This document shows, in pieces, positions 1 through 5,645 of a DNA stretch of 5,645 nucleotides. Source of the stretch: Actinomycetes bacterium (GTDB lineage: Bacteria > Actinomycetota > Acidimicrobiia > Acidimicrobiales > RAAP-2); contig JANXTQ010000204.1 of NCBI GenBank assembly GCA_025352305.1, positions 1 through 5,645 on the forward strand. Direction: 5' to 3'. The position numbers and the translations under genes are program-made. Below the pieces are notes generated by a model. The model saw nothing but the letters and a program-made list of their open reading frames with translations. It made no database searches and was not told where the DNA came from. Position 1 is the first letter of the stretch; each line of letters begins with the position of its first letter.

Positions 1-1089
1 CGCGCACGCACCGCAGTGATTATTGGCGTACTGGGCAGCGCCCTTCTCTATACCCACTACTGGGCGATCTATCTCCTGGGCGTCATTGGTCTGTACTCAC
101 TGATTCGAATCGCGGTTCGTCGAAAAGATCTGGACCGCCGAGAGTGGTGGTTGCCGGGGGCACTGACGGCTTCCTTCATTACGTTCCTGCCGTGGGTTCC
201 CATATTTAACTCACAGCGACTCCACACCGGAACGCCCTGGGCGTCAGCGCCAACGGTGTATCAAATTTTTACGTGGTTTGACGGATTCTCGGTCAATCAG
301 AGTGTTCCGCACGTCGTGGGGTCGCTGCACACCCAAATATCGATCATGGTGTTCGTGGGACTCCTGATCTTTGGAATATTTGGATACCGAATGGCCATGG
401 ATTCGCGAATCCTGCAGTTGGACTATCGCGGGACGTCAGAGATTCGAACGGTTTCATTCATTGTGCTGGTGACGATGGCCGTCGGACTAATGGCGTCACA
501 CTTCGGGGGCAGCGCGTACGTACCGCGATACGCCGCCGTCATTGCCGTTCCCTTGTGTTTTGTTATCGCGCGGGGAGTACGCAATTTCACGACACCGCTA
601 CGAATTCTTATCGTTCTGGCGCTCTTCTCGGGCGCCTCTTTGTGGACAGACAAGTGGGGAGTGGGTTCGCAGCGCACCCAAGCTGGTCAGATTGCCGTGG
701 CGTTAGCGGCGGTCCCGGCGGGCGCGATTGTGTTCGTGTGTCCCGACCAGCTCGGACCCTCGTTGCTGCGTTATTCGAATCCGTCTCTTACATATGTGGG
801 CTATCCGCGATTTGAAAACCCCGCAATTGTGGACTGGTATGACTACCTCGCGAAATACAAGAAACTGACACCGGCTGAGTACGCCGACCGAGCTGCAAAA
901 ATGGTGGGAGTGAACCAACGGGTGTTTGTTGTTCGCGCTCACTTTTACGGACTCAAACAAACCTGTTGGCACTTTGCAACGAGTTTGGCGAGCGATCTGC
1001 ATCGCGACTCCGTTCCAATCGTCAAAGAGAACGTGGGTGGTTACTATCAGCCCATGCAGTTACAGGAACTGGTTGTCTCCGCGCCTTAG
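1..1089 (+). CDS. GT39-like membrane glycosyltransferase (ArnT/PMT-type), 3' part, truncated at left edge
   Basis: The frame is open from base 1 with no stop, so the gene very probably begins upstream; the GTG at 16 is only an internal possibility because it falls inside a membrane region. Numbering from that GTG, an LLYTHYWAIYLL segment (about 10-21) is typical of the PMT/GT39 membrane core. Further hydrophobic stretches lie near 48-66, 108-124, 145-160, 168-186 and 195-210, including an RYAAVIAVPL segment like the late helices of this family. About 140 mostly soluble residues follow, as in GT39 proteins with a C-terminal extracytoplasmic domain. Known for the family: transfer of a sugar from a polyprenyl-phosphate donor on the outer face of the membrane. 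The catalytic acidic loop would lie in the missing N-terminal part, so activity cannot be judged. The two Cys in the soluble domain (242, 317) could pair. The last 300 bases are lower in GC than later genes. Stop is TAG, 32 bp before the flavoprotein. Confidence 0.75.
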   Translation, partial: RARTAVIIGVLGSALLYTHYWAIYLLGVIGLYSLIRIAVRRKDLDRREWWLPGALTASFITFLPWVPIFNSQRLHTGTPWASAPTVYQIFTWFDGFSVNQSVPHVVGSLHTQISIMVFVGLLIFGIFGYRMAMDSRILQLDYRGTSEIRTVSFIVLVTMAVGLMASHFGGSAYVPRYAAVIAVPLCFVIARGVRNFTTPLRILIVLALFSGASLWTDKWGVGSQRTQAGQIAVALAAVPAGAIVFVCPDQLGPSLLRYSNPSLTYVGYPRFENPAIVDWYDYLAKYKKLTPAEYADRAAKMVGVNQRVFVVRAHFYGLKQTCWHFATSLASDLHRDSVPIVKENVGGYYQPMQLQELVVSAP

Positions 1090-1121
1090 GAGCGTTGCAG
1101 GGCCGTGGCTAAGATTGCGCG

Positions 1122-2597
1122 ATGAGTGAACAGGACCCGGTGGTCATTATTGGCGCGGGTCCAGCGGGACTGACAGCGGCTTACGACATTGTCAAGCGCG
1201 GCGGAAATGTAACCGTCTACGAGGCTGATTCGGTCGTTGGCGGAATTAGTCGCACGGTGGAGATTGACGGTTGGCGCTTTGACATTGGTGGGCACCGTTT
1301 TTTTACCAAGGTTCCCGAAATTGAGGCGCTGTGGCACGAAATTCTCTCCGACGACGACTTCTTGCTTCGCCCGCGAATGAGCCGCATTTTTTACGAAGGC
1401 AAGTACTACGACTATCCGCTAAAAGCGAGCAACGCGCTCAAGAATCTCGGTCCGATTGAGGCGGTGCGCTGCGTTCTCAGTTACGTCAACGCCAAGATTC
1501 ATCCTCCCAAAGATCAAACCAACTATGAGGGTTGGCTCGTCGCTCGTTTTGGATGGCGCCTCTATCGACGCTTCTTTAAGACGTACACCGAGAAAGTCTG
1601 GGGCGTGCCGGTCAATCAGATGCCGGCCGACTGGGCCGCGCAGCGCGTCAAAGGGCTGTCGCTCGGCAACGCGATATTTAACGCCCTGATGCCCAAGCGC
1701 AAACAGACTGCGATCACGAGCCTCATTGAAGAGTTCCAGTATCCGAAGTTCGGCCCCGGAATGATGTGGGAACGCTGCACGGAGCTCGTTCGAGAGCGCG
1801 GTGGACGTGTGGAACTGAAACACCGAGTTATTGGGATCAGCACCGAAGGTGGGCGAGCGGTCGCGGTCAAGGTGATGGGACCCGATGGCGTCATCACCTC
1901 GCAACCCGCGTCGCACGTCATTTCCACTATGCCCATGGCGCAGTTGGTCGACGTGTTTGATCCCGCGTTGCCCGACAATGTGATCAAGGCCGGCCACGAT
2001 CTGCACTACCGCGACTTCTTGACAGTGGCGTTGGTGATTCCCGAGACCATGTCATTTCCGGACAATTGGATTTACATTCACGCGTCGGAGGTCAAGGTCG
2101 GACGGATCCAGAACTTTGGTTCGTGGTCTCCCTACATGGTGAAAGAGGGCCGCACCTGTCTCGGTCTCGAATATTTCGTTTTTGAAGGCGATGAACTGTG
2201 GACCGCGAGTGACGAAGAACTGATTGCCCGCGGCAAGCGCGAACTGGCCTACCTCGGACTTATTCCTAACTCGGCGGATATTGAGGCCGGGTACGTATTT
2301 CGCATGCCCAAGGCGTATCCCTACTACGACTCGACGTACCGTGAAAACGTTGCGACCATCTCGGACTATTTGACGGCAAATGCGGCCAACGTCCACCTCA
2401 TTGGACGCAACGGCATGCACAAATACAACAATCAAGACCATTCGATGTTTACTGCGCTACTGACCGTCGACAATATTTACGGTGCGAACCACGATATTTG
2501 GTCGGTGAATGTCGAAGAGGAGTACCACGAGCAGTCCGGCCGCGAAGGGACCGGTCGCGACGCGCCGATTCTTCCCAAGCGAGCCACCACCAACTAG
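1122..2597 (+). CDS. FAD-dependent oxidoreductase of the UDP-galactopyranose mutase / amine-oxidase-like superfamily
   Basis: A 491-residue protein with an N-terminal Rossmann dinucleotide site: GAGPAG at 11-16, the acidic ribose ligand E34 ending the second strand, GG at 40-41, then GWRFDIGGHRFF at 50-61. Several stretches resemble UDP-galactopyranose mutase: GGHRFFT (56-62), YYDYPLK (95-101), FFKTYTEKVWG (151-161), and the C-terminal FAD motif GRNGMHKYNNQD near 428-439. A YPKFGPGMMWE stretch (207-217) matches the substrate-domain signature common in this superfamily. It is about 100 residues longer than typical bacterial UGM, so I treat it as a related flavoenzyme and not a proven mutase. 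The likely role is cytoplasmic modification of a sugar nucleotide or lipid-linked sugar for the neighbouring glycan genes. The ATG is the first usable start, since an in-frame TAA lies at 1110-1112. No Shine-Dalgarno sits at normal distance; AGGAG at 1088-1092 is about 29 bases away. Family confidence is high, substrate unknown. Confidence 0.88.
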   Translation: MSEQDPVVIIGAGPAGLTAAYDIVKRGGNVTVYEADSVVGGISRTVEIDGWRFDIGGHRFFTKVPEIEALWHEILSDDDFLLRPRMSRIFYEGKYYDYPLKASNALKNLGPIEAVRCVLSYVNAKIHPPKDQTNYEGWLVARFGWRLYRRFFKTYTEKVWGVPVNQMPADWAAQRVKGLSLGNAIFNALMPKRKQTAITSLIEEFQYPKFGPGMMWERCTELVRERGGRVELKHRVIGISTEGGRAVAVKVMGPDGVITSQPASHVISTMPMAQLVDVFDPALPDNVIKAGHDLHYRDFLTVALVIPETMSFPDNWIYIHASEVKVGRIQNFGSWSPYMVKEGRTCLGLEYFVFEGDELWTASDEELIARGKRELAYLGLIPNSADIEAGYVFRMPKAYPYYDSTYRENVATISDYLTANAANVHLIGRNGMHKYNNQDHSMFTALLTVDNIYGANHDIWSVNVEEEYHEQSGREGTGRDAPILPKRATTN

Positions 2598-2599
2598 GA
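2596..2599 (+). promoter_or_regulatory. Shine-Dalgarno AGGA for the flippase gene
   Basis: AGGA lies six bases before the ATG at 2606 and overlaps the TAG stop (2595-2597) of the flavoprotein gene. It decides the flippase start: the same frame is open further upstream (TTG at 2498), but that extension lies inside the flavoprotein gene and gives an Arg-rich non-membrane leader. The arrangement suggests translational coupling. Confidence 0.7.
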
Positions 2600-2605
2600 C
2601 TCTCT

Positions 2606-3892
2606 ATGGCTGAGCCGGTGAGTGTTCCTCACGACGTGGCGCCCCAATCGCCGTGGCGTTCTCTGGTTTCTAACGCCCTGGTCGTGGGCGTCGCCGGTGG
2701 ATTCGCGAGCGCTCTCAATTTGGGCGTGACCATTGGCATCTCTCGACTCCTCGTGCCAACGCGCTACGCCGCATACGGACAGATGGTCGGTGTCTTTTTC
2801 ATCGTGGCGATTTCTGGATCGGCGTTGGGCGTCGCGGTGGTTCGTCGAGCTGGTTTTTACGTTGTTCGTGGAGATCACTCGCTCACCACGCAGTGGCAAC
2901 AGCAACTCCACGTTCGCGTCATTCGCGCAGCGTGTGTTGCAGCGGTGGTGGCGGCACCACTGAGCATTCCGTTGGCGTCGTGGCTCGGGCATCGCTCGTG
3001 GTTGGCGGTGTGGTTGACGATTCTTTCCGGATTGACTTTTGCGGTGTTGAGTGTCGATCGAGCATTGCTTCAAGCGCGTCAACGATACGGAGTACTCGCT
3101 CAAAACTTCGTCTTCGAAGGAGTAGTTCGTACCGTTTTTACGCTCATCGGGGTCACGCAAGGGGTGACGGGCTACGCCGTTGGACTGTTGTTGGCCGAGC
3201 TGCTCACTCGCGCGCACGCTTACCGCCTCGTTCGCTTGCGCGCGGACAAAGGAGCCGACGTTGAGTTATCTCACACCGGTATTACCCAAGAACTCCTCGT
3301 CGCGTTGGCGACGCTCGCGTTGATGGCCACTTTGCAGTTCCTGGATGTTTTTGTCATCGGCCACAACAACGCTCGCGGAGCCGGCTCCTATACGGCAATC
3401 AGTCAGATCGCCAAAATTCTCGTTTACGGGGCAGTGATTCTCGGGAGTTTCCTACTGCCCGAGGCCGTCCTGGCTAGTCGCAAGGGCGCTGAAGCGGTGC
3501 GCCAACTGGCGCTGGTTCTCGGATTCGTAGCGGTGGCGGCAGTGGGATTTATCACGCTCGCTGCCGTGGCGGCCGCTCCGACGGTGAGCCACGTCTTTGG
3601 CAGTCGCTACAGCCACGCCAGCTCCTCGCTCGAAGTGCTGGTGCTCGCTATGGTCGCGCTCTCGGTCTCAACAATTCTCGTGACCTTCTTGCTGGGTGAC
3701 GGAGCGCGGTGGCCCACGGCGTGGATAGCACTCTGTGTCGCAGTGGGCGTGTGGTGGGTTAATGGAGCCGGCGGACATTGGCACTTGACGGCACTACGGG
3801 ACCTCGAGGTGCAGGTGGCCGTTCTGTTCGGACTCATCATCGCTACGGCGCTGCGCCTGCGTGGACACTGGCGAACAGTGGTGAGCCGGTGA
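2606..3892 (+). CDS. Wzx-like polysaccharide/oligosaccharide flippase (MOP superfamily)
   Basis: A 428-residue, strongly hydrophobic protein with about 11-12 predicted membrane segments, near residues 23-45, 58-79, 107-127, 132-150, 168-196, 230-251, 272-290, 300-324, 342-363, 371-390 and 401-416. Features typical of Wzx-type flippases are a short charged N-terminus before the first helix (SPWRSLVSNALVVG), the DRALLQARQRYGVLAQN segment (151-167) preceding a helix, and LQFLDVFVIGHN followed by AGSYTAISQIAKIL (243-254, 259-272), the usual start of the second six-helix half. Family role: moving undecaprenyl-linked oligosaccharides from the inner to the outer face of the membrane. Length is at the short end for the family, and the last helices are less certain. 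Starts eight bases after the flavoprotein stop with a good ribosome-binding site. Its TGA overlaps the GTG start of the GT4 gene. Flippase substrate specificity cannot be inferred from sequence. Confidence 0.85.
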   Translation: MAEPVSVPHDVAPQSPWRSLVSNALVVGVAGGFASALNLGVTIGISRLLVPTRYAAYGQMVGVFFIVAISGSALGVAVVRRAGFYVVRGDHSLTTQWQQQLHVRVIRAACVAAVVAAPLSIPLASWLGHRSWLAVWLTILSGLTFAVLSVDRALLQARQRYGVLAQNFVFEGVVRTVFTLIGVTQGVTGYAVGLLLAELLTRAHAYRLVRLRADKGADVELSHTGITQELLVALATLALMATLQFLDVFVIGHNNARGAGSYTAISQIAKILVYGAVILGSFLLPEAVLASRKGAEAVRQLALVLGFVAVAAVGFITLAAVAAAPTVSHVFGSRYSHASSSLEVLVLAMVALSVSTILVTFLLGDGARWPTAWIALCVAVGVWWVNGAGGHWHLTALRDLEVQVAVLFGLIIATALRLRGHWRTVVSR

Positions 3893-5043
3893 GCACGTCC
3901 AAAGAACAACTGAGAGACCTCGTCGCGTCTTCGAGCGTGAAGAAGGTACGCGTACTCGCCTGGCGAGATCTCGATGACCCCGAAGCCGGCGGTAGCGAGC
4001 TGCACATGGACCAGTTCCTTCGCCGCTGGGCCGAAGCGGGTCTGCACATTGATTCACGCACGTCAGCGGTGGCCGGTCAACCCTCGAGAGTTCAACGTCA
4101 CGGTTACTTCGCTGAACGAAAGGGCGGTCGCTATCAGGTGTTTCCCGAAGCGATGTGGCGGGGTTTTCGAAGGGACCGACACGACTACGACGCTCTCGTC
4201 GAGATTTGGAACGGCATACCGTTTTTCGGTCCCGCGTGGTTTCGTGGGCCGCGCTTGACCCTGCTGCACCACGTTCACCAAGACATGTGGACCATGACGT
4301 TGCCGGCCCCGCTCGCAAAGTTCGGCTGGTGGATTGAACGGCGTCTCGCTCCAATTTTCTACCGTCGGGGAATTGTCTCCACCCTGTCGGCGTCGAGCGC
4401 ACAGGAGGTTGAAGAACTCCTCGGTCTTCGTCGCGTGGTGGTAACTCCAGTGGGCGTCTCCGATTTTTTCTGCCCCGGCGGAGTTCGTTCTCCTGATCCA
4501 CTGGTGGTCGCCGTTGGTCGACTCGTTCCGGTCAAGCGCTTCGACCTCTTGATTGAGCAGTTCTGTCGGGTGCGCGAACACGTTGCCAATGCGCGGTTCG
4601 TGATTGTCGGTGAGGGTTATCTTCGCAGTGACCTCGAAACTCAGATTCGTGCCGCAGGAGCGGAGCAGTGGATCTCCCTGATGCCCGGTCGCATATCCGA
4701 TGACGAACTACTGGACCTCTACCGAAGCGCGTGGGTGGTGACGTCTCACTCACTTCGAGAGGGCTGGGGCATGTCGATTACCGAAGCGGCGGCGTGTGCG
4801 ACGCCCAGCGTCGTTGTGGACATCGCGGGACATCGCGACGCAGTTAAAGACAACGAGAGTGGAATCCTGGTCCCCGAGGGTCGCCCGCTCGCTGATTCGA
4901 TCGTGAAGGTCCTGAGTGACGACGCGTTGCTCGCTCGGCTTCGACACGGAGCGCTCGACTACGCCGCAACCTTTAGTTGGGACGCCGTGGCTCTGCGACT
5001 GTTTCAACTATTAGACGAGCGCGCGCGAGCCCTGAAGCCCTAG
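3889..5043 (+). CDS. Family 4 (GT-B) glycosyltransferase
   Basis: A 384-residue GT-B protein if started at GTG 3889. The N-terminal domain opens with strand VRVLAWRD (20-27) and the acceptor-side loop EAGGSELHMDQF (32-43), the usual GG-x-E-x-H signature. VEIWNGIPFFGP (104-115) and HHVHQDMW (127-134) follow. The C-terminal nucleotide-sugar domain has VGRLVPVKRFDLL (209-221), with R211 and K216 placed like the diphosphate-binding pair, IVGEGYL (239-245), and an intact EX7E motif (E291, E299) in EGWGMSITE. All key GT4 elements are present, so it is probably a retaining cytoplasmic enzyme using a nucleotide-sugar donor; donor and acceptor are unknown. The GTG overlaps the flippase TGA by four bases (GTGA), favouring translational coupling. 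An upstream in-frame TTG at 3778 would add 37 residues read inside the flippase gene and lacking any GT feature, so I reject it. The TAG stop lies in the CTAG shared with the convergent gene. Confidence 0.9.
   Translation: MSTSKEQLRDLVASSSVKKVRVLAWRDLDDPEAGGSELHMDQFLRRWAEAGLHIDSRTSAVAGQPSRVQRHGYFAERKGGRYQVFPEAMWRGFRRDRHDYDALVEIWNGIPFFGPAWFRGPRLTLLHHVHQDMWTMTLPAPLAKFGWWIERRLAPIFYRRGIVSTLSASSAQEVEELLGLRRVVVTPVGVSDFFCPGGVRSPDPLVVAVGRLVPVKRFDLLIEQFCRVREHVANARFVIVGEGYLRSDLETQIRAAGAEQWISLMPGRISDDELLDLYRSAWVVTSHSLREGWGMSITEAAACATPSVVVDIAGHRDAVKDNESGILVPEGRPLADSIVKVLSDDALLARLRHGALDYAATFSWDAVALRLFQLLDERARALKP
5040..5043. other. Shared stop palindrome CTAG: convergent genes overlap by 4 bp
   Basis: The plus-strand GT4 gene ends with TAG at 5041-5043 and the minus-strand methyltransferase-like gene ends with TAG read from 5042 to 5040. 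Both stops sit in one self-complementary CTAG, so there is no intergenic space for a dedicated bidirectional terminator. Transcripts from each side must run into, or end within, the opposing coding sequence. Confidence 0.9.
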
Positions 5044-5645
5044 CGGCGTTCCGCGGCGACGACGAGGTCTTGAACAACGAAGTTCGCCAGTATCGGAACG
5101 CGTAACGTCCATCCCCACTTCGTGGGGAGAAATCGCGGTCCCGCAATGAAGATGATGAGTTCACTGCGTGAATGCAAGAGGTCCATGAGCGTCACGGGTC
5201 GCAGCTTGAATAGATTTTCGCCAAATCGATTGTCCGGCTCATGGCCGTGACGCTTGATGTAGCGACGACGCGCATAGGAACCCGAAATGAGGTGCCACGG
5301 GCTCGTTTCTCGTCCGCCGACGGCCGAGCGCCACATGACGTTCTGAATGTAAATCGTTCCGCCCGGGCGAGTGACGCGAATGAGCTCGTCGAGCAACTCA
5401 CCCGGGTTAGCGACCGAACTAAAGATATTGGTGGCGACCGACAGATCAAACTGCGACGTGCTCGCTGGAATATGTGAGGCCGTAAAAATAAGTTCACTGA
5501 CGTCATCGCTGGCCGTCTCCAGCGCGTCAAGTGATTGACGCCGCATCGACGTGACGTGAGCGCCGCGGTCCTCCAGGCCCTCGGTGTACTGAGCTGACGT
5601 ATCAGAGATATCCAGGACCACTCGATTGAAGATCGGCGTCTTGCC
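5040..5645 (-). CDS. Class I SAM-dependent methyltransferase-fold protein, C-terminal part, truncated at right edge
   Basis: The minus-strand frame stays open to the edge, giving 201 visible residues; the start lies outside. The GTG at 5621 falls in the middle of a core strand and is unlikely to be the real start. Numbering from the edge: strand VVLDIS (9-14), QFDLSVATN (65-73) as motif IV, and DELIRVTRPGGTIYI (86-100), the classic helix plus RPGG strand before the fifth core strand. The tail has GGRETSPWH (110-118), RRRYIKRHGHEPDNRFGENLF (126-146) and late PRFLPTKWGW. This tail recalls, from memory, the actinobacterial family of Rv0224c in Mycobacterium tuberculosis, often near envelope glycan genes. 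Oddly, the place where a GxGxG loop is expected reads DISDTSA, no acidic residue ends the next strand (VTSMRR), and the usual EH after motif IV is SS. It may be a divergent or inactive methyltransferase. It converges on the glycan operon, and its substrate is unknown. Confidence 0.75.
   Translation of the reverse strand, partial: GKTPIFNRVVLDISDTSAQYTEGLEDRGAHVTSMRRQSLDALETASDDVSELIFTASHIPASTSQFDLSVATNIFSSVANPGELLDELIRVTRPGGTIYIQNVMWRSAVGGRETSPWHLISGSYARRRYIKRHGHEPDNRFGENLFKLRPVTLMDLLHSRSELIIFIAGPRFLPTKWGWTLRVPILANFVVQDLVVAAERR

Noticed and set aside
1090..1121. Promoter or separate regulatory element between the GT39-like and flavoprotein genes
   Set aside because: The 32-bp gap has no recognisable -35/-10 pair and is too short for an independent promoter; AGGAG at 1088-1092 is too far from the ATG to serve as its ribosome-binding site.
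1419..2006. Minus-strand open frame of 195 codons opposite the flavoprotein
   Set aside because: No family features, and the sense strand encodes a clear FAD enzyme across the whole span.
2594..3217. Minus-strand open frame of 207 codons opposite the flippase
   Set aside because: Composition rich in Arg, His, Asn and Gln is typical of the antisense of a membrane-protein gene; no domain or ribosome-binding support.
3794..4501. Minus-strand open frame of 235 codons opposite the flippase end and the GT4 gene
   Set aside because: The translation is Arg-rich and low in hydrophobic core, with no recognisable motif, and it lies wholly opposite well-supported genes: a shadow of codon bias.
5043..5054. 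Small inverted repeat GCGG-CGTT-CCGC just after the GT4 stop
   Set aside because: Only a 4-bp stem with no T-run on either strand, and it lies inside the methyltransferase-like coding sequence; too weak to call a terminator.
5241..5477. Plus-strand open frame of 78 codons inside the methyltransferase-like gene
   Set aside because: It is antisense to a frame with clear RPGG and motif IV signatures and has no motif of its own.

Overview
The window is a compact bacterial gene block with no mobile element, RNA gene, CRISPR array or long gene-free stretch. It carries four plus-strand genes in tight succession: the 3' part of a GT39-like membrane glycosyltransferase, a UDP-galactopyranose-mutase-like flavoprotein, a Wzx-like polysaccharide flippase and a GT4 glycosyltransferase. 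They are followed tail to tail by the 3' part of a minus-strand class I methyltransferase-fold gene. Sampled lines suggest GC in the mid-to-upper 50s percent, lower (about 48-52%) near the end of the first gene. Protein style points to Actinomycetota, possibly a moderate-GC lineage such as Acidimicrobiia: a GT4 with a histidine-rich loop, a UGM-like oxidoreductase, and a methyltransferase resembling mycobacterial Rv0224c as I remember it. This assignment is an inference from family resemblance, not a marker gene.

Layout: 1-1089 (+) GT39-like protein, cut by the left edge; 32 bp gap; 1122-2597 (+) flavoprotein; 8 bp gap with a Shine-Dalgarno sequence overlapping the previous stop; 2606-3892 (+) flippase; 4-bp GTGA overlap; 3889-5043 (+) GT4; then 5040-5645 (-), cut by the right edge. 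The last two genes share the palindrome CTAG, which holds both TAG stops.

The plus-strand genes look like one transcription unit for an envelope or extracellular glycan. The GT4 would add sugars at the cytoplasmic face, the flippase would move a lipid-linked glycan across the membrane, and the GT39-like enzyme would add sugars outside from a polyprenyl-phosphate donor. The flavoprotein may rearrange or oxidise a sugar nucleotide, but its substrate cannot be read from the sequence. No promoter or terminator is visible, so the unit probably starts left of the window.

I see no clearly new system. The points most worth checking are the methyltransferase-like gene, whose visible SAM-binding region looks degenerate, and the flavoprotein, a long UGM relative of unknown substrate in a flippase operon.
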